Assembly: GCF_000485595.1 (NCBI RefSeq)
Contig: NW_014578312.1
Location: 20,149-84,148 of the forward strand
Length of the DNA stretch: 64,000 nt
Direction of reading: 5' to 3'
DNA from: Priapulus caudatus
Taxonomy: Eukaryota > Priapulida > Priapulimorpha > Priapulimorphida > Priapulidae
Below are positions 13,108 through 24,998 of this stretch, piece by piece. A model generated the notes under the pieces. The model did no database searches. It saw nothing but the letters and a program-made list of their open reading frames with translations, and was not told where the DNA came from. Within the stretch, counting starts at the first letter, position 1, and the number at the start of each line of letters is the position of its first letter. The position numbers were made by a program, and so were the translations under genes.

Positions 13108-13812
13108 ACTACAGTCTGGGACCTATAACCCTGCCCTAACCCTGGGCACAGTTCCGGTTATTACCGAAACGTACCCTGAGGCAGTGTATCAGCGAGAGCG
13201 AACGCGCTCGAAAATGCGAACGTCGCCATCGATGAACGAACGCAGTGCCTCTTGAACGCACACGCGAAGCGCTCGCTGTGCGCAGGCTTTATCACAGATG
13301 CGGCCCACCATCGGAGGGTTACTCAGCAGATTTTGATCGCGAGATTTTAATGTCTTCGAACAAGTACTGTTAAACGAATTAGCAGACGAAATTGATACGA
13401 ATTGAATTTAGAAGTAAATGAATGAATGAAAAATGAAATGAAGTTGAAATAGATTGCAAATTGAAGTCAGAAATGTTAGATTCAAATTCGCCAGATTTCC
13501 CGTCGCCATCTTGTAAACAACCCGCGCGCTGAGCGAACAGCCGTTTGAGTTTGCGCGCAAGCGCTTGCGAGCGCTTGCTTGCGCAGTGTCGTTCAGAAAG
13601 CGAACGCTCGCGAGCGTTCGCTCTCCTGAACACGCCTCTGGTACTATCTAATATGCCGGACTGTATCTCGCCTACTCCACTAACGAGTCTAGGGAGTCGC
13701 CTACGCCTACTCCCTAACCCTAATCCTAACCCTAATCATATCAAATAGTGACCAGGGTTAGGGAGTAGGCGAGTACTACGTTCCGGCAGTACCCTGGGGG
13801 ACATAGACCCTA
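13108..13812. mobile_element. TIR element family A, copy 1 (interrupted)
   Basis: The right terminus (GTACCCTGGGGGACATAGAC then CCT) is the same as in the copy at 29262-29502. The left terminus is degenerate. The core has ACGAGTCTAGGGAGT, a short CCCTAA-type array and an AGGGTTAGGGAGTAGG stretch. The element is split by a second TIR element at 13181-13637. Confidence 0.65.
13181..13637. mobile_element. TIR element nested inside family A copy 1
   Basis: Compared with the uninterrupted copy at 29262-29502, the sequence ACCCTG|GTACTATC is opened here. The insert runs from AGGCAGTGTATCAGCG to CCTGAACACGCCT and is flanked by the trinucleotide CTG on both sides. Its ends are imperfect inverted repeats rich in AGAGCGAACGC. 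A perfect 24-bp palindrome (AGCGAACGCTCG and its complement) lies at 13597-13620. There is no coding capacity. Confidence 0.6.
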
Positions 13813-14149
13813 TGAGCCGTACTGGGATGTTACCGAGAAAGTGCATATAGGTTCAAGACAATATGCTAGTATTAAAAACATGCAAGTCATTATATATACA
13901 CACTTTTAAACATTTCGAAATTGAATTAAGGTCATTCCAAGTTCCCATAAACTGAACGACGAATGACAAAATAACAAGTAATAATATTACTAATAACAAC
14001 TAATTGATCGGAGCATGTGTTAATTCCACACTACATATATAGGCCTACAGTAGCAAGTAGTGTCGTAGGTGTGATCGGTGAATGCAGTCATTATGTAGAG
14101 CAAACAAACTATATAGGGGAAATTTCAAGTGATCGCTGAGAGCAAATGT

Positions 14150-15184
14150 CGCTAACACAGGCACTTGAAACGTTTCAATAAAATATAATGCTAAATAAAT
14201 ACGAAATCTAATACTAGCACTACAAAATTCTTAATGACAATGTTTCTTTCACCTATTATTGCCGACAGTTTCCTGTCAATTCCGTGTAAATGCTCTATGC
14301 ACACACACTAACGCCGCCATTGCTCACTGTGCACAGTGACTGTTAATATATATAGCGATATATATTAATCATGGTTCGTACAGGAAGACTGAATTTTTTT
14401 TCAAGGACTTTTCAAGGACATTTTATCGGAAATTCAAGGACATTTTATCGGAATTCATACACAGAGCAAAACATACCTGGATTAATTTAATAACCCCATT
14501 CTTAATCACTGCATGTCACGTCTAAAACTTACCTGGATCACATTAATAAACCCTTCTAAACATTGTCACTTCTACAACATACCTTGATTTACTGACTGAT
14601 TTTACTGACTTACTGTAATTTGTGATCATTATTTAACTGTCTATCGTGTCTATAGCTTTTTAAGCTCATTTAACGCAATTTTTATTGAGGTTTACACATT
14701 ATTGATGGTACAAAACTTCTTTTTATTACAGGCAATGATTCTTTCTAAAAATTCAAGGACATAAATTTTTATGAAATTCAAGGACATTTTCATGAAATTC
14801 AAGGACTTTTCAAGCACAAAATCAACATTTACTAAATTCAAGTACTTTTCATGAAATTCAAGGACTTTTCAAGCACAAAATCAACATTTACTAAATTCAA
14901 GTACTTTTCAAGGACTCCCCTCAAATTCAAGGACTTTTCAATGACTGTACGAACCATGTTAATGTAAGCGTGCAACAGTCGCGCCGCGAGAGCAGTGGCA
15001 TCCGGCAGCGTACGTTGGACGTGGGATTTGGACGGAATTTACAGGAAACTGTTGGCGAATAGGTGAAAGAGAGTAGGGCTAGTATAGTAGGCTAGGCATA
15101 GTGTAGTAGAGTAGGCTATAGAAACATTCGTATTTAGTTAGCATTATATTTTATTGAAACGCTTCAAGTGCCTGTGGTCGCTAA
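14150..15184. mobile_element. Foldback element with a nested CAAGGAC-rich element
   Basis: Outer arms, about 190 bp each, are inverted copies: CACAGGCACTTGAAACG near 14156 pairs with CGCTTCAAGTGCCTGTG near 15159. Nested inside, 14370-14958 has the 14-bp TIR CATGGTTCGTACAG. It is filled with repeats of TTCAAGGACTTTTCA, a composition familiar from non-autonomous hAT elements. That assignment rests on resemblance, since no transposase is present. Confidence 0.65.
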
Positions 15185-15759
15185 TAGTAATACTGTACAT
15201 CATGTGATATGCGATATTATGTATGTAATAGGAAAATATACGATATTGTTGCGTTTACTCACGTTTCACAACAAATACTATACAACAACAATAGTAGACA
15301 TATTGACTTGCCTTCTTGTATGTTTTTTAAACACTGATAATGTGTCTATTCGATGGATTAGCTAGATTTGTAATGATAACATATAATTTCTGCTTATACC
15401 CAATATTTTCCGCTGGCGTCGTTTTACCCATAATGCGTTGCGCGGTTGCTGTGCGATGAACATATATGACGTATGCATAGCTATTTATTTATTATGTATT
15501 TATTGAAGATAACATAATGAACATGATTAACATATAAGAAGTCAACATAATAAGAATTAATTTAAAGTTAATTTTAACTAAAAACAAAAAGAGGTGACAT
15601 TTGAATTCTCTCAAACGTCTCCCAACATTTGTTGATTGATGTCGCACGGACGTCGAAATCACATCAATCGACGTTATGTTCTAAAAACGATCAATATACC
15701 GATGTCGACTCGAGGTGCTGTTGCCCACTGGGGGAGGGGGACGGAGACGGGGGGGGGGG

Positions 15760-16010
15760 TCCGCAAACGAAGGGTCGGACGTTCTAAAAACGTTTTTAAA
15801 ACGTCCGCAAAAACCTAAATTTAGCGGAAAATGTTGGACCAAAGTGGACGTTCTAAGAACGTTTTTTAAACGTATGCAAAAAACCTAAATTTTGCGGGAA
15901 ATGTTACGTCCAAAATGGACGTTTTAAGAACGTTTTTAAAACGTTTGATAAGGGCGAAGACGAAACAGGACCTAAAAAGAACGTCCATAAGACGTTTTTT
16001 GGACGTTCAG
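15760..16010. repeat. Tandem repeat, about 75-80 bp unit, three copies
   Basis: Three units share TGGACGTT, then an AACGTTTTTAAAACGT palindrome, then CAAAAAACCTAAATTT and GCGGGAAATGTT. Each unit contains a local palindrome around the AACGTT core. Confidence 0.6.
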
Positions 16011-16054
16011 TGTTACCTGGGATGTCGCTAAGAGATGATTGCATTGTCGCCGGG

Positions 16055-16140
16055 TGGCGCACACGTGGCGATTTTTATCAACAGTGCTGTCGATAAAAGT
16101 CGCCGGTACTGTCGATAAAAATTGCCACGTGTGCGCCGGG
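16055..16140. repeat. Hairpin with GGCGCACACGTGGC arms
   Basis: GCGCACACGTGGCGATTTTT near 16056 is inverted as AAAAATTGCCACGTGTGCGC near 16116. Smaller TGTCGATAAAAG repeats lie between the arms. It looks like a short TIR element. Confidence 0.6.
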
Positions 16141-16192
16141 CTTTAGGGCAGCTAAATTAGGTCTAAAAATTGCCTTAGGCTAGGCTATTTAC

Positions 16193-16406
16193 CTGAATGA
16201 GGTTATTTGTTCCAGCATGCAACACAATAAATGTCGCTCCTTTAAGCAGCCGATGCAGTCTGTTCTCCTCACCACCAACATCCAGAACTTGGCCCACAGT
16301 CGCACCAGAGGAGACGAACAAGTTCTTCCCATCTATGACGTCGACCACGGTTCCATCAGCTGCTGAGCATCGACAGTAACCGCCAAGGTACTTGAGTATA
16401 GAGTCA
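16193..16406 (-). CDS. SGNH/GDSL-hydrolase-like exon
   Basis: This 214-nt internal exon (TTTTTCAG acceptor, GTAAAT donor) is open in one frame, with 1 nt first and ending in phase 0. It begins DSILKYLGGYCRCS (completed to GDS by the upstream exon), continues VVDVIDGKNLFVSSGATVGQ and ends FIVLHAGTNNLIQ. GDS with the serine nucleophile and a later GTNN/GxND block are the block I and block III hallmarks of SGNH hydrolases. The spacing (about 65 residues) suits the family. Members include esterases and many animal proteins with inactive SGNH folds, so catalysis is not implied. Flanking exons, including the DxxH block, are not seen. Confidence 0.6.
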
Positions 16407-16499
16407 CTGAAAAACAAAAACGGCGAAGCAGCAGCAGAACCAGACATCTCAGAAACACATGAAAGCTTAGACATAACCATACTACCCAGTTTTTACACA

Positions 16500-17640
16500 A
16501 AAAATAAGAGAAAACAACTCTGAAAAATGTGAAAGAAAGATGGCGGAAATTTGCTGTCTAGTCTTGTAGACACGCGGTCGCTGAAATTCAATCAATTTTT
16601 TTTAAACAAGCAAATGAACGTTCTCAGACTGCAGGTATTCGGATTCTCTGGCAATTTATCTCACAGGATATATCGAGTTCACGTGGTTTTATAACTCCTT
16701 GATTGCAAATTCGATGGAAATAGCAGAGATAGATGTGAAATCGAACTTCTGCTATGGACGCACGGCAAGGAGAGGAAGGAAGCGCATGGGCCAATGGTTA
16801 ACGCGGCAGTGGCGCCATGGCATGTGTGAATCAACCAATGCTGTGTTACTGTTAGCATTGTGTTAGCATAATTGCGTAACAACAACATGCTCACTATGAT
16901 GAATATCATTAATGTTTATAACATAGATGGTTTATAAGTTGTTTAATATTTTATTAAATATTAAAATATTAATGGTAATAATTAATAAGTAAATAGAACA
17001 GTTTTGCTTGATTTTTTATTAATAAAATACTTAATTCCTATCAAATTTCTGGTAATAAACAAATGAAATGCCTTTACTTGGCTTTTTATAATCTTTTTTT
17101 AATGGTATATATGATTATACCTTAGACAATTCAAGAGTAGCTAGCTGGTCAGCATTAAACATAGATGCAATTCTGTTTCACTGTCTTCAGTTTTTTTCCC
17201 CAATACATTGTTTCTGAAAGCATACATCGAAGAAACAATAAAAACTCAGAATAATTATATTTAAAATATATATATAGCTGCATGCTTCCATTTTGAGTAA
17301 CTGCATGGGTTGCCACGATGTCTCTTTATTCAGCCACTTCTGTATTATACAATATTCCCATCTAGTTCTGATTGTAAAAGAAATAATTAAAGTTGGGATC
17401 TAATTATTTTTCTGATTTCAAGATGTTTTGTATCAGTTGTAGGGTCGCCAATGCCAGCTCCACCATCATTACTATGGTATGCTATATATATGTATGCTTG
17501 TATACTAGGGATCTACTGTTGCTATGTTGTCGAAATTAAATTATACATCAATATATCAATTTATTATTTAGTATTTATTTGAAAGTTGCAACACCATGTA
17601 CCATGCAGAAATAAGCAAACGAAATTAACTAAACTATGAC
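16500..17640. other. AT-rich DNA without recognisable gene
   Basis: No exon with good borders, no long inverted repeat and no known motif were seen. The only open frame, on the minus strand at 16679-16909, is unconvincing. Confidence 0.5.
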
Positions 17641-17673
17641 TAGTAAGAGCGGGCTGCACTTATAACAGCTCAC

Positions 17674-20093
17674 CTTGAGTTTCGATGGAGGGTAGGAGCG
17701 GTGAGTGCCGGGACCATAGAACCTTGACCAACACAGCAAACGACTGACCGCATAGAAGCATTCGCATGGAGCGAGCGAGTGAGGGGGGACAAGGGGTAAA
17801 ACGGGCTGCACTCATGGCTTACCTTAAGTTTCGATGGAGGATAGGAGCAGTGAGTGCCGGACCATAGAACCTTGACCAGCACAGCGAACGCGATGGCCAG
17901 CTTGCCTCCTGTGCCAAGCGGGTTTTTCCGCTGTTAATCCGTTCTGGATACCCTTCCCTCTGCAACGACAACACCGAACATCCACACTCGGCTGTTACAC
18001 TTTGAAACGTCCTTGTATAAGCAGTTTTAAGTTTGAACACGCATAGTGTTCACGCACCTAGAAAGGTGATCAGCTGACTAGAGTTTTTAGCCACTTGAAC
18101 ACACCACATCTCTATTTAGACAAGTGCTGCCCGAATTTACGTTTTAAGCGCTTTGAGCACGACCATTGTTCACCTTGGAAGTAATTGCTGAATTCACAGA
18201 TAAAGGTTTGAAAACGCATGCTGTTCACCAAGGAAGTGAGCCCTAAACTCACATGTGGCACATAACATGGCTCGTTGTTGCCACTCAGGAAGTGATACGC
18301 TGAACATTAACGCTTTTTAGGTTTTGGAACACGACCCATTGCCGGTCCTGTGTTCCGCGGACCACCATAGGCAAGTGATCGCAGACATTTGCGGGTCAGT
18401 TTGAACACACGCGCGTTGTTCGCTCACAGTAGGAAGTGATCGCGCGAACTCTCGCATGTGTTCGACAGCGCCTGCCAAGCACACTGTTCATAAAGCAACG
18501 TGTTTTCCCTAGATTGTCGAGACCAGTAAACCTCCGGCGCCAACACCGGCTCCGTCGCGTTGACGGGACCGGCTTGTGATAGCGCGATGACCATGCACGT
18601 CGAGCTATCGGCGTAGAATCAATTGGAAGAAAGGTGGTTCTGTAGCGAAATGGCTGTAAACAATTGTAGTGAAGTATATGTTTATGTAAAGATCAGCTGT
18701 AAGAAGGAGAGAAGGCGTTCAATGCCAGCCAATAATATGCTAAGCAATGTAGTTGAAGCGTGTTTATGTCAGCATGGCTATAGTATATGTTGGCGAGCGT
18801 GTTAAGGTGTTATAGCAGATTGGCAACAAGGAGCCGAAAAGTGAGGACCGGCGGGGAGATGCAGCTACCTTGATGCATTACTGTCCCCGATTCCCGGTTG
18901 TCCCTGACTGTTCCCTTCGTGTAGGAGTAGCAGCCTTCTCCACCAGCTTTAGCCTGCGCGGGAATCACGTGTTACAAGGGACTGCGGTGGCGCCCTGCCG
19001 CCGCGCTACTGGCACGGCCGCCGCCGGCCGGCCCTGCCGCTCAGCAAACGATGAAAATGCAAAAATGTAACATACTGACGTGATTAATATAAACGATAAT
19101 AACGTTCAGAGAGAATAACATCGATCAGTATCAACATAAGTTCTAGTTACATAAGAAGCCCTTGCACATACTAAGAAATGATCTGTGGTCACAGAATAGT
19201 TTTCGTAAACGTATTGGAAGTATTCGTGTTAAACACGTGAATACTCATCGTGATTTGTTATTGACCAATAGTATTAACCAACGGCCTCTGGGGGCCCGTG
19301 GCAATAGCTGCCTAGCGCAAGGTCCTTTGAGTGCGATTTCGTTACAATCTTGGGGGGTAAGGGCGGGCGAGGGCGGAGATAGTTGTTACAGGTTTTTTGC
19401 GGCGTGGCTCGTACGTTTTAACGGATGGTGCCTCCGAGCGTTGGCCAGTGCTGCCTCTCCGCACCTTGCTAGTGTGACCTCCGCCACCATTCGTTGTCCG
19501 TGACTGTACTTGCACTCAGCTACTTTCACTCGGCTCGCTGCGGGGAACGAAGCACGCGCGCCGGCGCGAGACAGCGTAAGAGTTTAAGCATGCAGGCGTT
19601 TAGGTCATGCAGGGTAACGGCTGCAATGGCTAAGGACAAGGAAGGTTTTCGTTAATTTTATTAAGAAATTTTTATTATAATTTCTACCATATAATCTGAA
19701 TATATAATTATTATTATAATATATAATTATAATATATTACATTAACTATTATTCACATACATATAATTTATGATAATCAGCAATAATAATTTAAATATAA
19801 TTTGTATATGAAATAATTTTTAAATTTCCATGGCTGGACTGCTCGTTTAGGCTCATACTCGGGTATTATGGCCACATGGAAAATTCCCAGATCACCAAGG
19901 CGTGAAGTAAGCGGCAGGTTACGTCAGATAAACTGCTAGAGCACATAACCGACTCTCTCTCGCGACTAACTAACGTGAGATGGTGAGCCGATTAAAGATG
20001 ATTAACGGATGATGAACTCACCTTAGCATGACGGTCCAGGAGAAAAGAGTGTCTTTGTCTGTGTCTTCATGCATCGATAGAAACTTCTCATCC
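17674..20093 (-). CDS. USP19: USP19 catalytic block, copy 1: CS2 end, Cys box and following exons
   Basis: Read leftwards, this is the 5' half of the USP19 catalytic region. Exon 20022-20093 reads DEKFLSMHEDTDKDTLFSW then TVMLR, the back half of the second CS domain. It is intact here and phase-matched to the exon ending at 31423. Exon 19423-19537 holds the CS end (VEVTL...HWPTLEG after allowing indels). The region 18470-18542 holds the USP Cys box GFTGLDNLG(NTCF)MNSV, with the NTCF codons broken by inserted bases. Exon 17823-17959 reads NPLGTGGKLAIAFAVLVKVL then WSGTHCSYPPSKLK and has a GTAAGC donor. A partial second copy of the last exon ends at 17674 with a GTGAGC donor. The same block recurs, same strand, at 33866-36082. 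Confidence 0.8.
18020..18480. repeat. Minisatellite, about 60-bp unit, adjoining the USP19 Cys-box exon
   Basis: About seven diverged units contain GTTCACC, AGGAAGTGATC, GAACTCAC and GTTTTAA-type words. The array starts directly at the donor side of the Cys-box exon. A matching array lies at 34070-34490 in the second copy of the block. Confidence 0.65.
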
Positions 20094-20166
20094 CTGTTGA
20101 CGAAAGCAAAACTTGGGAGTCAATTCCATTTCACACGCATCGCATGCATTTAACATTACAGCACGT

Positions 20167-20176
20167 NNNNNNNNNN
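20167..20176. other. Assembly gap of 10 N
   Basis: A run of ten N directly follows the end of USP19 block copy 1, so it is a scaffold or contig join. Confidence 0.99.
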
Positions 20177-20212
20177 GAGCCAACATGGGTCCAATAACGC
20201 TGTGCCGCTATC

Positions 20213-20447
20213 ATGCCCGGCAGCGGGCACAGGTCTTGTTTTCCTAAATGCCTGGCAGTAGTTCTTAACCCTAAAACTCTACCCTAACCCTAAACCTAAC
20301 AAAAACCCTACTCTAGCCCCCCTAACCTACCCTAGGATCCCTAACCCTATCTAACTCTAACCTAACCTTGTTTACTTGAGATAACGGCTAAAAATTAAAA
20401 AACTGCCGGGCATTTAGGAATCGTAAGACCGTGCCCGGCAGCTGTCA
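20213..20447. mobile_element. TIR element (GCCGGGCATTTAGGAA ends) with telomere-like core
   Basis: Imperfect arms of about 48 bp, near 20213-20264 and 20400-20447, are inverted copies (GCCNGGCATTTAGGAA outward, CCCGGCAG inward). The core, about 20265-20375, is mostly degenerate CCCTAA repeats. There is no coding capacity. Confidence 0.65.
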
Positions 20448-20476
20448 TATCGCGGCTGCCGGCAGGCTTAGCCAAC

Positions 20477-21162
20477 TTAGATACAATAATGTAACAAACC
20501 CAAGGGATAGGGTTACAACGCGAGCCCTATACTTTTGTGCGGAGGAATGCCCAAGTGCAATTCATCGGGCAGGTTTGCTGGTGTATTTTCAGAAGACTAG
20601 AACTTCCAAACGCGGTTTACTCTCAAAACACGAACCTTTCTCTGCTATCTTGGAACTTATATGTATCGCAATACTCTGCTATTAAACGAATCATTAACTG
20701 TTACAAAAATTCGAAGTGGACGAGCCGGGAAATGTTTACTTGAGCCGCCATTCTGTTGACCTGTGACGTACGCATTTCCCAATCGCGCATAGCGATCGGC
20801 CAAACGCAGCGCCTCCGATGGTCGGCTGAACGGCTCTTCAACGAAGTACCGTCAACAGAGTCAACAGAAATATGGCGCTCAGTAAATTCGCCGCTTTCGT
20901 CACTTCGAATTTTATGTAACAGGTTATATTAGTTTAATACAGCCAGTATTGCGATACATAGTAAGTTCCCAAGATAGCGGAGAAAGGCTTTCGCTGTTGA
21001 GAATAAACCCAGTTGGGCAAGTTCTAGTCTCTGAAATACACCAGCAAACCTGCCCGAGTGCATTCACATCGGACATTCCTCCCCGCACCAAAAGTATGGA
21101 GCGCTCGCGTTGTAAAACCTATTCCTCTTGAGTTTGGGCTTACCATTATTGTATCTAATAGC
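20477..21162. mobile_element. Foldback element with arms of about 230-280 bp
   Basis: The left arm begins TTAGATACAATAATG at 20477. It is repeated inverted on the right, ending CATTATTGTATCTAA near 21162, with only scattered differences. The inner core near 20750-20880 has CCGCCATTCTGTTGAC and its inverted partner GTCAACAGAAATATGGCG. The core has no transposase. The degree of arm identity suggests a fairly recent insertion or arm conversion. Confidence 0.75.
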
Positions 21163-21372
21163 CACTTGTGCCAATAAAACCCAATGCATCATTTACATCC
21201 AATACAATTTCCTTACGACTAACACATTTGGCTTGTTGCTCCTGCGACGTACCGTCGGCCGAATTTTTTCTCTTCACTAACGGTAGTGATGCCAGCGCCA
21301 TCTTCGCTGCGAATAATAACTACCGTTGCTTGTTGTTACGTATTATATATACGATTTTATACGATATATACG

Positions 21373-21448
21373 ATAACCCTAACCCTACCCTAACCCTAAC
21401 CCAACCCTAACCCTAACCCTACCTAACCCTAACCTAAACCCTTTAACC
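21373..21448. repeat. Interstitial CCCTAA (telomere-type) array
   Basis: About twelve units of CCCTAA with small variants lie in the middle of the scaffold, so this is an interstitial array and not a chromosome end. Confidence 0.8.
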
Positions 21449-22271
21449 CTACTCTATTAAATATAAAATTTTAATTTTTAAGTGTTGTAAAAATTAATTG
21501 TTGTTATTAAATGTTGTAAATAAATAATGTTTAATATTTGCGTAATTGAAAAAAAAATGTTAAACAGATAAGACTAGGAAATACATGAAAACAGGAAATA
21601 AATTAGAAAACGGATGGATTCAGATCCCGCGGACCATTCCATTACTTGGCGGCAGCGCTTCTACCCGTGCGCTGCTGCGCACATATTGAATATTAAAATT
21701 TCGTGGATGTGCTATGTATATCGCAAGCAAAAACAACGCTCAACCACATCAGGCGTCAGTACGTCAGACCGTGATTCTAAGAGAAAATATCGCGACGGTT
21801 ACCGTCGCAGGAAGGCCAACAGCCAACACATTTATGTAACGTCCCATTGGTTTTTACGTTACCGTTTGTGTTTATATGCTTGTCGCGCTGAGTTTTTGTG
21901 AAAGCAACTCGATATACAGCTGACACAATTCTACTAGTGGAGTTTAAACGGGTAGTTTCTCTGTTGAATGTGCCATCGTTCATATTTTTTAGTTTTTACT
22001 GGCTCGTCCAAACACACAGTCAACAGAAAAGTCACGGCCATGGTTACCATCAAAAGTAATTTAGCTACGTACGGCTTCAATCGCCAGCATAATACTAACA
22101 ACAACCGGTGAAAAACACAAGATAAGATTATTAGTTCACGAAAACTAACTTACTTTTGTATTTACAAGGTATGTCAACATAACTATACAATAACAAGCTC
22201 CGCGTACAACTCAAAAGCGCCATGCTGCAGTGTGGCCTGCAAAGGCGCGTTCCCGCGCCATCATATGTTGA

Positions 22272-24779
22272 CGAGGTTCCCGCGATTTCGGCTGTGAATC
22301 TTCGTAGTGAATCTCGAATTGGTAAATATAATAATAACAGCTGTATTGGAAAGCGGTCTGGCGTGCAGCAAGCGTGGAGCAAGCTTGTCTTAACTGAACA
22401 AAACCAAATGTTGCGCAATTAGTTCTCAAAGATTTTCTCATAGTATGTATTTATTTAGTGAAAAGCGTGGACTAGCGGCGTATAAAGCGCTAATTAGGAA
22501 AAAAAGCCATGGCACAAGCGACGAACATGAACATGGGTGCCGACCATAGATAGAACAAGAATTAGCAAACTTGCTAACAAAACAAATATTAGCACTGTAG
22601 GCCTATAGTATAATAATATAGTGTCAGTCTGTAGAGTGAAGTGAGCTGCATGGAGTTGGTGTAATGCTATTTTGCTTGTGAATAATAATTACGTCAATAC
22701 TAATAGTAGGTAATTACTAATAGTATAGTAATAGAGTCTGACTAGGTACTACTAGGCCTACAGTCTAAACTAGTTACTAATTCTATAGTATAAGTATAAA
22801 AGTATGAGTATGATTTTATAATATTAATGCTTAAATAGTTTCAGCTCTGATTATTAATTATCATTAAATGACAATATGCATTCGTTATACTTATTCACTG
22901 CATATATATATGTGCATTGGACTAGTGTCTGAATTTTCGTCAGTTCTCTCACTAGGTCATTATTCACCTGTCTAGGCGATTGGGTGCCAGCTCTGGCGTC
23001 CTAGCTCTTTTATCTAATTACTAAGCCCTTTGCTGCTGCACAGAGCCGGAGAAAAGTCTGCCATGTTAGAAAATTGCGCCAGATAGGGCCCTCTTACGGC
23101 TTCATACTTAGAGGTATCTACGGCTTCCCATAGCTTAGCGGCCTCTTACATCTTCCATAGCTTAGGGTTCTCTACTAGCTTCCGAATCCATAACTTAGGG
23201 TCTCTCCATGTCTAAATCAGCTCTGTTAATAAGTACTAATTTTATGTGTGGATTGTGCTGTGGGCCCGCGCGATGCCCGTGCAAAACCTACCAAAGCTCT
23301 ACGTCAACAAAGGCGTGATAATAGCTTCCAACTCCACTCCACTCCCCACTCCCACTCACCCATCCCTCACTTGTCTGGCATTGTTGCCCTGCCGGGAACT
23401 GCAGTTCCAGGCTACGTCACGACGAGGGCACGAGCAGCCAGCAGCGGTGTCGGAGGGACGCAGGTTGGAGGCAGTCGCCACAGGCAATGTTTTCCTACGG
23501 CTGGCCAGGACGCCAACCCCTCGCAACTCGTCCCTACTGCAGCGACGCGGCAATACTGAGAGGTCGTCGCACGCCCAAGGAGTGTGTCGTCAGTTCGTGA
23601 CGACGAGGATCAGTCTTGTCGTGTCGTTCACGCTTGAGGAGTCGCGTCGTCTTCACGCCAGTTAGCTCGCCCGTCGTATTCACGCCAGATTCGCGCTTCG
23701 CTCTTCACGCAAAGGAGTCGCCGTCCCATCGTAATTCCAGAGGAGTTCTCCTCTCGCCTCCTCGTCACGCCAGAGGAATCGGAGCGTGTATCACGCCAGG
23801 GAGTCGCAGCTCTAATCGTCCCTCCAGAGGAGTCTCCTCCTCCTCGTCGATGCCAGAGAGTCGCGGTAGATCGTCAATCGTCACGCGATTCGTCTACCAC
23901 GTCTGACCACTGATTCGTGGTTCAGATTGCGCATACGATATGATTTTTAATTGGCTTCGATTAATTGTTAAGTGACCAGTTTTTGGAATGCGTTCTGGTT
24001 TGTTGAAAGATCGGCTTTATGTATTGTTTTGCTTTTAATATCAAAATCTACTCCCTGCAGAATTGTGCGTCTAGGAAAATTGGTGGTTGTTTTGCATTTG
24101 AAAGCAATTTCAATTAGACCAGTACATTTTTATGTTTAATACTGTTGAAAGTTTCATTGTTAATTCACACGTTAGTCGCAGGCAACCAAATTGGTATTTG
24201 TTGATTTTAAGATTTCCCGGTTAATTTTGGTTTTTTAAAAACAGCATTCCACGTTTTGATCTTCATTCTGTTGCCATTGCACAAACGTTGGTCCCAGCCA
24301 AATGCCGCATACCTATGCAGTTGTTAGTTAGCGAATGATTGCTCCCAGTAATTGCCTTCTAATTATACGTTGCAATTGTTCCAAACACCGGCATTTGGTG
24401 AAAAAAACTCGGCTTTGCACTAATTTGTTGACGCAGTTAGAGCTGAGAAAGTTATTGACATATCATCATAAACTCTTGGTCTTAAATGGTTTCTTACGTA
24501 GCCTCTGTATTTACAGTTAAAATATGGCTTTTTGTCAGACCTTTTGATCGCAATTATGATCGATTCTTGTTAATTGGCGATATATTTTAAATTACTCCAT
24601 TAAAGAGTAAATCTGGAAATTTCAGTAGTTTACGGCCACTAAGTGAGATGTATGAATAAATTGCTCTTGGTTTTATAACAGCTATTACCTTTTATTAAGG
24701 GATTGCTAAGTATCTCTTCAAAAAAGCGATATGCTTCATATGTTCATAACCTTTGCAATTAACTTTTGTATACGTTAAG
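22272..24779. repeat. Left arm of a large inverted repeat
   Basis: This arm is the reverse complement, with many small differences, of 26075-28635. Matching landmarks include the GAACTGCAGTTCCAGGCTAC region (about 23395; partner near 27350), the CTTAGGGTCTCTCCATG block (about 23203) and the ATATATATGTGCATTGG word (about 22903; partner near 27905). Open frames in the arm (for example 23246-23665 and 23616-23906) lie in low-complexity, CGTC-rich repeats of about 30 bp and are not convincing genes. Confidence 0.75.
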
Positions 24780-24814
24780 TAGGAGATTACCTGCAATGGT
24801 CTGTAGTGGTGTTG

Positions 24815-24907
24815 TGTGTGTGTGATGTGTGTGCGTGCGTCGCGTTCGCGTGCGTTCGGCGTGGTTCGTGCGTGCGTTGCGTGCGTCGTGCTGGTGTGCG
24901 TGTGTGT

Positions 24908-24957
<50 letters not shown>

Positions 24958-24998
24958 AGCGCGTGCGTATGTGTGTGTGTGTGTGTGTGTAGTTGTAA
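24815..24998. repeat. (GT)n microsatellite
   Basis: This is a long GT/GTGC dinucleotide tract at the inner edge of the inverted repeat. Encoded Cys/Val or His/Thr frames are low-complexity artefacts. Confidence 0.95.

Noticed and set aside
15636-15818. Plus-strand ORF with Gly/Arg-rich end
   Set aside because: It overlaps a G-run and the start of an AACGTT tandem repeat. No support.
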